Part shown: positions 1 through 6,524 of the stretch, in pieces | Layout of the letters: the number at the start of each line of letters is the position of its first letter | How positions within the stretch are numbered: the stretch's first letter is position 1 | Origin: a virus | Direction: 5' to 3' (one strand) | DNA length: 20,653 bases | IMG/VR virus record: IMGVR_UViG_3300007540_000159 | Location: 1 to 20,653 of that record | Translations under genes and position numbers: made by a program | Notes under the pieces: generated by a model | Told to the model about the DNA's origin: nothing | The model's database searches: none | The model's input: the letters and a program-made list of their open reading frames with translations, nothing else

Positions 1-1133
1 AATTTTTGCCAAGCTGTTCCATTAAATACAGCCCAGTCTCCTATCTGCCAATCTGTGACACCATCTAAATTAGTAGTTCCTGCAACACTCACTATGTAAT
101 AAAAACCTGCTGTGCCTGAGCCTGAAGCTAAAGTAGGAGTGTTTGTAGAAGCATTCCAAGTTCCCTGAAAACTCAAACCACTTTGAAATGAAGTAGTCGT
201 CGCACCAGTTATAACACCTTTAGCGTCAACTGTAATCACTGGTATGGCAGTTGCTGACCCATACGTATTTGCAGTTACTCCAGAAGCAGGTAAGTCAGCA
301 TTAACTAACGCTCTAAAACCAGTTGGCGCTGCCGCTCCTGAAACAGGACCTCCATAAAACACATTCGCAGGTTGATCAGTTTGAATTAAGGCTGAACCCC
401 AAGTGTAAGCTCCTGTTCCTCCAGATATTAGAACTTGACCAGAAATACCAACTGGTCCTAATGATATATCATTTCCACCACCGTATGCAATAGATCCTGG
501 GGTGGATGTATTAGATCTTCCCGTACCGCCTTGATCGATAGGAAGAGTCCCATCTATTTCATCTTGATTAGAAAGATTTACAGGAGGATGCCTATGATCT
601 CCTCTAGAAAGTTCAATAGATGTACCTGCCGATCCTCCAGTAGTTGTTACAAGCGGTACATTATCTTCAAAATTTGCGCTTAGAGTAACATTATTACCTA
701 GGCTACCGCCTCCTAAAAGTCCGTCACCAGCTATAACTTGGCGCGTAACTGGGACAGTGCCTGACCCTGAAGATGCTATTTCAGTAACCGCAGTTATTCT
801 TCCAGTTTCATCTACAGTGACGACAGGTATATTATCACCATCACCGTAAGTCCCTGGAGTAGCTCCTGAGGAAGCGAGTTGTGCTGTTCCTACCCCATCG
901 TTAGCGATGCTTAAAGTAACGTCTGAAGTAAGCTGACCGCCTCCAGTCATGCCTGTTCCCGCTATAACCTGCCGAGTCGTAGGAACTCCACTAACTTGAA
1001 GAAGATCCCCAGCGCGAACCTGATAACTCACTCCTTGGTATGTGAACAATAAAAGTCCATCAGGAGACGCTACTGGGGCAGTTGGGAGCTGCGTTACTCT
1101 ACTAGGTATTAAATTACTTGGTACATCAGACAT
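1..1133 (-). CDS. Tail fibre / receptor-binding protein, 3' end cut by window
   Basis: An open frame starts at the ATG at 1133 and runs off the window edge, giving about 377 residues of an incomplete protein. It is low-complexity, rich in Gly, Ser and Thr, and built of repeated beta modules. The unit TRQVIAG.G..GGG.L occurs twice (about residues 53 and 130), and a unit with YG....IPV(V/I)TVD..G.I occurs twice (about residues 95 and 295). A GDHRHPP motif and a DQGGTGR motif are typical of phage fibre and receptor-binding proteins. The last segment, FQGTWNASTNTPTLASG onwards to GDWAVFNGTAW, is a module common in marine phage fibres. Its start overlaps the stop of the upstream gene by one base (TAATG), with GGAG eight bases ahead. 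It probably binds the host surface. The family is confident, the exact role is inferred. Confidence 0.8.
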   Translation of the reverse strand, partial: MSDVPSNLIPSRVTQLPTAPVASPDGLLLFTYQGVSYQVRAGDLLQVSGVPTTRQVIAGTGMTGGGQLTSDVTLSIANDGVGTAQLASSGATPGTYGDGDNIPVVTVDETGRITAVTEIASSGSGTVPVTRQVIAGDGLLGGGSLGNNVTLSANFEDNVPLVTTTGGSAGTSIELSRGDHRHPPVNLSNQDEIDGTLPIDQGGTGRSNTSTPGSIAYGGGNDISLGPVGISGQVLISGGTGAYTWGSALIQTDQPANVFYGGPVSGAAAPTGFRALVNADLPASGVTANTYGSATAIPVITVDAKGVITGATTTSFQSGLSFQGTWNASTNTPTLASGSGTAGFYYIVSVAGTTNLDGVTDWQIGDWAVFNGTAWQK

Positions 1134-1438
1134 TATTCAATCTCCAAATATTTATCGCCATCTTCTTGAATAATGAATTCATCACCAGCTTCTTGAATAA
1201 GACCAGCAGGGTGAGTGTCTATATTCGTATCAGGGCGATTAAATGGCAGTACAATTTGATCAGGTCTTCTAGGAGGCAGTAAATAAGGATCATAATCATC
1301 TTTATCTGCTTCACATACCATCAAACCAGGAAAATTAGGATCAGGATGGAGCTCAGCTAAAAAGAACTTTTTAGAGCATCGCGCACAAATACCTATACCA
1401 AAAGTAGTTTGTCCTGTAGGATCTAAATACAAGCTCAT
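1133..1438 (-). CDS. Small zinc-ribbon-like virion-associated protein
   Basis: This 101-residue protein has a CARC knuckle near residue 18 and a third cysteine (MVCEAD) about 25 residues later. From memory, similar short proteins with two CxxC pairs (CDRCG ... VCPDCW) lie beside adaptor genes in many marine podovirus-like phages. Here the second pair has lost one cysteine, so metal binding would need His31 or an acidic residue, or may be lost. The C-terminal half is acidic and proline-rich and looks unstructured. It overlaps the adaptor gene by four bases (ATGA), and the fibre gene starts on its stop codon, so the three genes are likely translated together. Its role in the particle is unknown; a tail assembly function is inferred only from position. 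Confidence 0.6.
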   Translation of the reverse strand: MSLYLDPTGQTTFGIGICARCSKKFFLAELHPDPNFPGLMVCEADKDDYDPYLLPPRRPDQIVLPFNRPDTNIDTHPAGLIQEAGDEFIIQEDGDKYLEIE

Positions 1439-2445
1439 GCTGTATAAACTCCTATACCAGGATTAATTTGTATCGGAGAACCATCATTATCTCCATCCCA
1501 TGCTCTTTGAATGCTTCTTTCAGCTCTCGCTTCTAATATAGGTATAAGATCTGCAGTCGCTGCAGGAGTTTCCATACATACTCTGGCAGCTAGACCATTT
1601 ACGATGGCTTCTAACCATCTGTCAGGTATTTCTATTTCTTGCTGTAAATTGTCAGTATCCATTATTTGACGATGTCTCCACAGCGTCATTACATATTTTT
1701 CAGATGCTGAATCTGGAGCTGGCCATAAATTAACTACTGGTTGAGCAACATTACGTTGATAATAAAAACTCGTAGGTCTTCCGGAAAAAGTTAAATTACT
1801 TTGATTAACGTAATTATCCCTGCTTAACACGCCCATGGGTATTGATGAAGGCATGTTACCCAGAGTTATGGTAGTATACGCTATAGTAGTCGCACCATCA
1901 GTAGGTATTATTCTAAAATACTGTTTTGATAATGCTCCCTCTATTTCACTCCAAACAATGTCACCTGCTGTAGCCAAGGCTGCAGTAGTTAAATTTTTGC
2001 TGTCAGAGGTGCCCACTGTAGTCCATGTGACATTATCAGGACTCGTTTGAAAAGTCAATGAAGTTGCCGTGGCAGACCATTTAACTCCAATAAAATTTAC
2101 TATAGTAGGTGAAGTGAAATTAACTGTATAAGAAGTATTTAAGGACGTTACTGTTCCACTTAATTCTTGGAGAGTCATTAAGTTTAAATTTAATACGTCA
2201 ATAGTACCCTTAGGTAAAGTGGATACGGGGTTATTTTCGTAAAAAGGAAGAAGTTGTTTTTCTATACACCAGCTTGGTGCTTTTATATTTGCCAACTCAT
2301 CTAAAAAGAAAGACAATGAATCTAATGCGTATTCCTGCATTTCAGAAGTGATGGCTTGCGCAGGCATGCGACATCGTCTGAAAGCATGATCAACTACTTT
2401 CAGGGCATTAAATGTCTTGACAGCAATGTTGCCAGAATAAGCCAT
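1435..2445 (-). CDS. P22 gp4-like head-to-tail adaptor with inserted beta domain
   Basis: The N-terminal part (residues 8-92) has the helical pattern of gp4/tail-adaptor proteins: a long helix with AL..VDHAFRRC, a second helix (YALDSLSFFLDELA), then the LPKGTIDVLNLNLM strand. The C-terminal part (200-336) continues that fold with SRDNY, SGRPTSFYY, LWPAPD and IPDRWLEAIVNGLAAR, all hallmarks of the family. Between them, at about 95-196, lies an insertion of about 100 residues with alternating hydrophobic residues (VNFIGVKW, LTFQTSPDNVTW, YFRIIPTD), which reads like a discoidin/F5-8C-type beta-sandwich. The protein would sit under the portal and close the head. The insertion could decorate the tail or bind glycans. 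Adaptor identity is well supported; the insert assignment is by pattern only. Confidence 0.8.
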   Translation of the reverse strand: MAYSGNIAVKTFNALKVVDHAFRRCRMPAQAITSEMQEYALDSLSFFLDELANIKAPSWCIEKQLLPFYENNPVSTLPKGTIDVLNLNLMTLQELSGTVTSLNTSYTVNFTSPTIVNFIGVKWSATATSLTFQTSPDNVTWTTVGTSDSKNLTTAALATAGDIVWSEIEGALSKQYFRIIPTDGATTIAYTTITLGNMPSSIPMGVLSRDNYVNQSNLTFSGRPTSFYYQRNVAQPVVNLWPAPDSASEKYVMTLWRHRQIMDTDNLQQEIEIPDRWLEAIVNGLAARVCMETPAATADLIPILEARAERSIQRAWDGDNDGSPIQINPGIGVYTA

Positions 2446-2498
2446 ATCAACCTCATTATTGTATTATTGGTTGCTGATACAGCAGACCCCCTAATTTA

Positions 2499-2517
2499 AA
2501 CTGGTTTACCCCCAGTT
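2499..2517 (-). other. Short hairpin over the stop codon of the KGG-repeat gene
   Basis: The arms AACTGG (2499-2504) and CCAGTT (2512-2517) are perfectly complementary with a seven-base loop, and they overlap the stop codon at 2506-2508. On the transcribed strand the hairpin is followed by an AT-rich stretch (TTTAAATTA) rather than a clean T-run. It could be a weak terminator or an mRNA-stabilising hairpin ahead of the adaptor gene, or chance. Confidence 0.25.
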
Positions 2518-2769
2518 ATTTTTCATAGTACCCATGTTTTTGAATCCAGATAGAGGATTAGACGCTCCCCTACTTTCATCACGACGAGATGCATAAGACT
2601 GAGTTTTAGTCGACTCTTTACCGTCTCTCATACCTAATGATTCATCTAATCGGTCGTTTGAATTTTGTTTTCGTCCACCTTTAGAATAACCTTTAGTTTT
2701 CATACCGCCTTTAGAATAGCCTTTGGTCTTCATGCCACCCTTTTTATATCCTTTTGATTTCATACCCAT
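2506..2769 (-). CDS. Small very basic repeat protein (GMK[ST]KGY.KGG x3)
   Basis: This 87-residue protein begins with three near-identical 10-residue units, GMKSKGYKKG, GMKTKGYSKG and GMKTKGYSKG, covering about residues 2-32. A charged, Ser/Asn-rich tail with no hydrophobic core follows. The protein is probably disordered and strongly positive at its N-terminus, so contact with DNA or an acidic virion surface is plausible. Short proteins of this kind recur, from memory, among structural genes of marine phages, but no function is established. AAGGAG stands eight bases before the ATG at 2769. The upstream 179-residue gene ends 12 bases before it, so both belong to one transcript. The repeat is clear; the function is unknown. 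Confidence 0.65.
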   Translation of the reverse strand: MGMKSKGYKKGGMKTKGYSKGGMKTKGYSKGGRKQNSNDRLDESLGMRDGKESTKTQSYASRRDESRGASNPLSGFKNMGTMKNNWG

Positions 2770-2781
2770 GTCTGAGTCTCC

Positions 2782-3321
2782 TTATTTCATTTTAGAAAAA
2801 GTCTTAGCGAGACGTGCTCGCTGCTGAGTTTTAGCAGAAGGTTTAGGACCCCCAGCTTTAGCAGGATTACCCGCAGCCACTTTATTTAAAGCACCCTTAG
2901 GTATATTTTCGCCCTTAGGAACATCCATATAATCCCTAAGAGCTCCTGGCTTTTTTACAGCACCTTTAATCCAATCTTTTTTAGAACCGCCTTCTGCTGC
3001 ATAGAAGCCAGCTTTAATTTCTTTTTCAGCTTCGCCTCTAAGTCTGCTCATTTCATCACGAGCATTCTTTTCTCTAGAGGCAACTCTATTCATCTGCTGT
3101 TTTTTATCTCTACGCTCTTGATAATCGTTAGAAGTTCTTGCTCTAACTCTTTTCATTTCATCAGCAGCATCATCTTGAACACCAATAACCCGAGCTTCTT
3201 CATCACGGATATTTTTCATTCCGCTTCGACTCCCACCTCTAGACATTTTTACTGGTTTTGATGATTTTGTAAATCCGAAATCAGAGGGGAAATCAAAGTC
3301 CTTAACATATTTTATTGTCAT
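2782..3321 (-). CDS. Basic, charged protein with C-terminal KKPGAL domain
   Basis: The 179-residue protein has three parts. The N-terminal segment (1-35) carries FDFPSDFGFTKS. The middle (about 36-105) is a long charged helix rich in Arg, Glu and Lys. The C-terminal module (about 114-179) reads KKDWIKGAVKKPGALRDYM, VPKGENIPKGAL and QQRARLAKTFSKMK. From memory, the same C-terminal module (KKPGAL...RARLA.TL) occurs in many small marine phage proteins, often alone, but has no known function. Its basic character suggests nucleic acid or capsid-interior binding (inference). The gene overlaps the preceding virion gene by four bases (ATGA). Being a fusion of an N-terminal tag, a helix and this module is the notable feature. 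Confidence 0.65.
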   Translation of the reverse strand: MTIKYVKDFDFPSDFGFTKSSKPVKMSRGGSRSGMKNIRDEEARVIGVQDDAADEMKRVRARTSNDYQERRDKKQQMNRVASREKNARDEMSRLRGEAEKEIKAGFYAAEGGSKKDWIKGAVKKPGALRDYMDVPKGENIPKGALNKVAAGNPAKAGGPKPSAKTQQRARLAKTFSKMK

Positions 3322-3764
3322 GGTTGATCTCCTGGTTGTGCTTCTGCGTATACCTTTATACCGTAAAGTAAAACAGTATAAGTGTCTCCCGCAGAGGCAT
3401 CTCTAGTGCTAAAGGCTATATCCCCAGCAGCGTTAGTTCCCATATCTCCTGTACCATTATAAGGTAAAGCAGGTTCATAAGGAATGTCATATAATTGACC
3501 TTTGGGTAATGTTACGCATAGAGCATCGTTTGCTGGGGTAGGATTACCAACCCAGTAAACATCTACACCCATATCATCTGTTTGAGCGTACAGTTTTGAA
3601 ATTTTCATTCCAATACACGCTAAACCATGAGAATTAGGATTTAATGCAGACACATCAACTTTGGTCACTTTATCTTCACCAGTGCCATCAGATATATTCG
3701 TAAACTTAGCTACGTATAAATGCTCACCGTCTTGAAGAACTTGAGTCGTTACTGCGTCAGCCAT
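3318..3764 (-). CDS. Conserved virion protein, beta-rich
   Basis: A 148-residue acidic protein that starts MADAVTTQVLQDGEHLYVAKFTNISDG, then KVDVSALNPN, LYAQTDDMGVDVYWVG and DTYTVLLYGIKVYA. The alternating hydrophobic pattern indicates an all-beta fold. From memory, proteins with this TQ.LQDG....KFTN.SDGTGE...KVDVS pattern sit just downstream of the capsid gene in many marine phages and are treated as structural. No membrane segment or signal peptide is seen. AAGGGAGA precedes the ATG at 3764. The next gene starts within its stop codon. A decoration, collar or tail-associated role is inferred from position only. Confidence 0.65.
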   Translation of the reverse strand: MADAVTTQVLQDGEHLYVAKFTNISDGTGEDKVTKVDVSALNPNSHGLACIGMKISKLYAQTDDMGVDVYWVGNPTPANDALCVTLPKGQLYDIPYEPALPYNGTGDMGTNAAGDIAFSTRDASAGDTYTVLLYGIKVYAEAQPGDQP

Positions 3765-3776
3765 GGCAGATCTCCC

Positions 3777-4232
3777 TTAAGAGAGGTTATTGTTTTGTAA
3801 ATACAGAACCGTAACTGTTGCCACGCCTGTTGTACCGTCACCATTGGCTCCAGTAAAATCAGCTAAAACTTCTAAATCAGTGCTTCCCACATCAGTAGCT
3901 TCAGTATCTAGCGTTCCATGAGTAGTGCCAAGAACTTTGGTATTTACCGCATTTAGAAAAGCATTTGCATCTGCAGCTGTTCCAACTGAAATAGTAGCAG
4001 CACCGCCATCATTTCCTGCTGTCGTGACATTTAAAATTACGTCAACAATTTGAGAATTAGCAGGTACAACTGCCATACGTTGATTAAGTTGGCTTGCACC
4101 AGTAATATTTGGTTTTGCGGCTTGACCCATAACTACCGAACCAACATTAGCAACATTAACGCCAATGTCTGTTCCCGTAGTAGCTTGGATACCGCCAGCT
4201 TTAATAGGACCTGAAAAAGTAGTAGAACTCAT
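3777..4232 (-). CDS. Conserved virion protein, possible decoration protein
   Basis: A 151-residue protein rich in Ala, Thr, Gly and Val with almost no lysine. It begins MSSTTFSGPIKAGGIQ and contains ASQLNQRMAVVPANSQIVDVILNVTTAG and a C-terminal VATVTVLYLQNN strand. The pattern is that of a small beta-sandwich virion protein, and similar proteins flank capsid genes in marine phages (from memory). It is the first gene after the terminator-like hairpin that follows the capsid gene, with GAGGAAA five bases before its ATG and a 136-base gap upstream. The gap holds no clear promoter, so transcription may read through from the capsid unit at a reduced level. Confidence 0.6.
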   Translation of the reverse strand: MSSTTFSGPIKAGGIQATTGTDIGVNVANVGSVVMGQAAKPNITGASQLNQRMAVVPANSQIVDVILNVTTAGNDGGAATISVGTAADANAFLNAVNTKVLGTTHGTLDTEATDVGSTDLEVLADFTGANGDGTTGVATVTVLYLQNNNLS

Positions 4233-4314
4233 TTTTATTTCCTCACATGCGAGTTGTTTGCATCTGTCTGCATGTCGTCAGTTGGAGCACTGTCAGATAC
4301 AAAATTTAATCTCC

Positions 4315-4355
4315 AAAAAAGTAGACCCCCACCTCTAGAAAAACTTGAGGTGAGG
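4315..4355 (-). terminator. Rho-independent-type terminator after the capsid gene
   Basis: On the transcribed strand CCTCACCTC (4355-4347) pairs with GAGGTGGGG (4335-4327), giving nine pairs with one G-U and an 11-base loop. Six T residues follow at 4320-4315, six bases after the stem. The stem begins 14 bases past the capsid stop codon. A strong GC-rich stem just after a capsid gene is a common phage arrangement; the offset T-run suggests partial termination. Confidence 0.6.
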
Positions 4356-4368
4356 ATCTTCATCAATG

Positions 4369-5283
4369 TTATACTCCTGGTGTACCGAACACAGCCCGAG
4401 GGTCTGTCCAGCCTACCGTATAACGCTCTGTAGCTTTGTAACGCATAGAATCCGTTGCAAAGTCACCTTCCATTGATTTCTCCAAACCGCGACGCATGAG
4501 GAGCTTAAGACCCTCTGGAGCATCTGTTTGAACCCACCAAGCAGTATTAGATGTAATACGTGAAAGGTTAGCTTGACCATCACTTAACAATCCCATTGAT
4601 TTAACAGGGTTGATGTCGTTGTCAGCTGTTCCCGTCTTGAGAACTGATTTCAATAGTGTTTCCGCTTGGAAAACATTACTAGGACCAGTTACAATTTGAG
4701 TAGGAGTCAACCGGATACGCTTACCGTTGTTGTCAACAGCGTTACGAATCTGGATGAGCATCTGCTCTAGGGACGTTTGAGACAATGCAGCAGCATTAGT
4801 AAGAACATTGCTGAAAGTGCCATTAACAATCGGGTGATTATTAGCACTCAAAGCAACTCCATCACCACCTGTATAAGTAGCGTTGAAAGCTCGGTTCATA
4901 ATATTAGCTGTTAAAGTCTCTTTGGTTTCAATCAATGACTGAGCTAAGTGCTTAGCGTAAGTCTGACCGATACGAATGTGATCACCGTCTTCAACCAAGA
5001 CTTTAGTCAAGGCAAAAGCCAGACCGTAGACGTGGTAGAGGTAACGCTGAACAAATAAGATACCGCCTGATTGATAAGTTACAGCCATGCCGTCTGGAAG
5101 TTCAGGTGCTGCACCAAAACCATAAAGAACTGATTCTTCATGGTAGTTACGTGGAATACCTTTTTGCTCGCGGAAAACCGCCTTCCATTCATCTGCACGC
5201 TGTTCATAGACTCCGTCAAACACTTCGTTGAGAATTGGTTCAACGACCGATCGGAAGTCTGTACTACGCATTGGAGTAGCCAT
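4369..5283 (-). CDS. Major capsid protein
   Basis: This 304-residue protein has the layout of HK97-fold major capsid proteins of marine phages: an N-terminal arm with TDFRSVVEPILNEVFDGVYEQ, a long spine helix (IGQTYAKHLAQSLIETKETLTANIMNRAF), a peripheral segment with YTGGDGVALSANNHP, and a C-terminal region with TPTQIVTGPSNVFQAETLLKS and RRGLEKSMEGDFATDSMRYKATERY. Length and motif order match Mu gpT-like or P22-group coats as I remember them. It forms the icosahedral head shell. A strong purine-rich ribosome site (AAGGGGGGA) precedes the ATG, and a terminator-like hairpin follows the stop, which fits high expression. The scaffold-like gene and co-chaperonin gene lie upstream. Confidence 0.88.
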   Translation of the reverse strand: MATPMRSTDFRSVVEPILNEVFDGVYEQRADEWKAVFREQKGIPRNYHEESVLYGFGAAPELPDGMAVTYQSGGILFVQRYLYHVYGLAFALTKVLVEDGDHIRIGQTYAKHLAQSLIETKETLTANIMNRAFNATYTGGDGVALSANNHPIVNGTFSNVLTNAAALSQTSLEQMLIQIRNAVDNNGKRIRLTPTQIVTGPSNVFQAETLLKSVLKTGTADNDINPVKSMGLLSDGQANLSRITSNTAWWVQTDAPEGLKLLMRRGLEKSMEGDFATDSMRYKATERYTVGWTDPRAVFGTPGV

Positions 5284-5297
5284 AGTCTAGTCCCCCC

Positions 5298-5891
5298 TTA
5301 TACTGAGTTGACAGCAGCTTTGTACTGTGATTCGTTGATACGAACAGTGACAGTAACATAAGCGTCTGTTAAAGCATTATCAACCCCACCCGCAATTCCG
5401 GTGATTTGGAATTGAGCTGAAGTTGCCTGGATAGCAGTTAGTGATGTAGTTGAAAGACCTACCGAAGTAGAACCTCCAGGACTTGCTACAGTCCAATCAC
5501 ATTGCTCACCGACTGCAGTTTGCACAGTCGTACCAGAGGAAGGATTAGTATACATGACATCATATATAGTCTCAGGGTCATCATAAACCCATGCGATTAT
5601 ATCTGTACCTGCAGTACTAGCTGGCCAGTAAGGTGAAAGTTCAGGACGGCCAGTTGATCCAATATATTGACAACCTGCTAAGATTCCCAACAATTTGATA
5701 CCATCTGTTGTACCTGAACGAGTACCGTCTGATGTCGCAAGCTGAATGGTGCCTGCATCAGTCAATTTGACTGGATCGCCCTGGAATATGTTTTGTGCAT
5801 ATCCAGAGGCTATTACATAGGCTTTCGCCGTAATACGACCACTATTGTGGTAGGATGGACGAAAACCAAATGGTGCACTTGTCGCTGACAT
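5298..5891 (-). CDS. Head-associated structural protein
   Basis: A 197-residue protein starting MSATSAPFGFRPSYHNSGR, with AYVIASGYAQNIFQGDPVKL, GRPELSPYWPAST and a C-terminal DAYVTVTVRINESQYKAAV. From memory this pattern (APFG..P.Y..SG...A..Y.I.SGYA..I..GD.V) is a conserved protein coded beside the capsid gene in many phages and found in virions. It is beta-rich and contains a WVYDDPETIYDV segment typical of the family. It lies 14 bases upstream of the capsid gene with AAGGAG before its own ATG, inside the promoter-to-terminator unit. Likely a capsid decoration or minor head protein; this role is inferred. Confidence 0.7.
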   Translation of the reverse strand: MSATSAPFGFRPSYHNSGRITAKAYVIASGYAQNIFQGDPVKLTDAGTIQLATSDGTRSGTTDGIKLLGILAGCQYIGSTGRPELSPYWPASTAGTDIIAWVYDDPETIYDVMYTNPSSGTTVQTAVGEQCDWTVASPGGSTSVGLSTTSLTAIQATSAQFQITGIAGGVDNALTDAYVTVTVRINESQYKAAVNSV

Positions 5892-5923
5892 AAGTAGCTC
5901 CTTGGTTAATAGATTGTTGCACG

Positions 5924-6454
5924 TCAGACAAGATCAAATTGACCCTGCCTTTCTTCTGCCAATCCCTTATTACCATCGCCCTGCTCAATGCGACTACCTG
6001 ATGCTTTTGCTTGATCTTCTAAGAAGTCAGCTGTTTCTGTCAATTTACCTTCTTCACGTAGAGGTGCATCGTGATGCGCTTCCATCATGAATTTTTCGTA
6101 AAGAGACATCGGAAGCTTAAAAGCCAGCATCTCATTAATCCCAATGAATCCTTGCCATTCACCTGTCTTAATTGAAGCATATTCCCATCCAGGAACATCT
6201 TCTGGTTTGACTGGTTCATACCCTAAACGGATACGTTGCTGTATTGAATCACGAGGATTAGTCGTAGTTAGCCAGCACATGTGCCAGCCAGGTATATCTG
6301 GTAAGTCCGGTAAACTGGACTGAAATAAATTTTGACGGAACATTTCTACCCGCTCGTCCTCTGTAACCTCCCGATTTTCTGTGGTATTACGGTCTACCAT
6401 CGCACGGTTGGCACGTCCTTCGTCTGCAGATTTCTTTAGTCGTTCGTCTGTCAT
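5924..6454 (-). CDS. Conserved protein of the capsid operon (FQSSLPDLP...NPRD family)
   Basis: The start is set at the ATG at 6454 (176 residues), because AGGAG lies six bases before it; a GTG directly upstream at 6457 would have only three bases of spacing. The first 35 residues are charged and likely disordered. The core (about 40-138) holds FRQNLFQSSLPDLPDIPGWH, WLTTTNPRDS, LGYEPVKPEDVPGWEY, INEMLAFKLP and MEAHHDAPLREE, a pattern I recall as widely conserved in marine phages and cyanophages without a function. It is the first gene after the promoter at 6483-6511 and is followed by the two head proteins. A role in head assembly is a guess from position. Confidence 0.7.
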   Translation of the reverse strand: MTDERLKKSADEGRANRAMVDRNTTENREVTEDERVEMFRQNLFQSSLPDLPDIPGWHMCWLTTTNPRDSIQQRIRLGYEPVKPEDVPGWEYASIKTGEWQGFIGINEMLAFKLPMSLYEKFMMEAHHDAPLREEGKLTETADFLEDQAKASGSRIEQGDGNKGLAEERQGQFDLV

Positions 6455-6468
6455 CACTCGCTCCTTTC

Positions 6469-6481
6469 AGCGATTATCGCT
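6469..6481. promoter_or_regulatory. Palindrome at the predicted transcription start
   Basis: AGCGATTATCGCT is a perfect six-base palindrome around a single central base at 6475. With the -10 box at 6483-6488, the start of transcription is expected near 6476, so the palindrome is centred on it. It could be an operator or a short 5' hairpin in the mRNA. It is short, and no matching regulator is visible in the window. Confidence 0.35.
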
Positions 6482-6482
6482 C

Positions 6483-6511
6483 ACTATAGTTTTAAATAAT
6501 GAAAAAGTAAA
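6483..6511 (-). promoter_or_regulatory. Sigma70-like promoter of the capsid unit
   Basis: On the minus strand TTTACT (6511-6506) and TATAGT (6488-6483) are separated by exactly 17 bases. The same two hexamers with the same spacing occur before the small terminase gene. The shared stretch is longer than the hexamers: TTTACTTTTT at -35 and TATAGTGAG at -10. The expected start is near 6476, 22 bases before the ATG at 6454, leaving room for AGGAG. Confidence 0.72.
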
Positions 6512-6519
6512 GCTTTTTC
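6501..6519. repeat. AT-rich inverted repeat after the scaffold gene
   Basis: GAAAAAG (6501-6507) and CTTTTTC (6513-6519) are perfectly complementary around five bases. It lies just after the scaffold-like gene's stop codon and contains the -35 box of the capsid promoter. The stem is AT-rich and is followed on the transcribed strand by ATTATTTAAAA rather than a T-run, so it is at most a weak terminator. Confidence 0.35.
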
Positions 6520-6524
6520 TTTCA

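Noticed and set aside
6473-6490. Plus-strand similarity to the T7 RNA polymerase promoter (CTCACTATAG shared; also ACTCACTATA at 16649-16658).
   Set aside because: It matches at 13 and 12 of 18 positions by eye, would transcribe against all genes, and is absent from the third promoter. It is explained by the reverse complement of TATAGTGAG in the host-type promoters, and no single-subunit RNA polymerase is visible.
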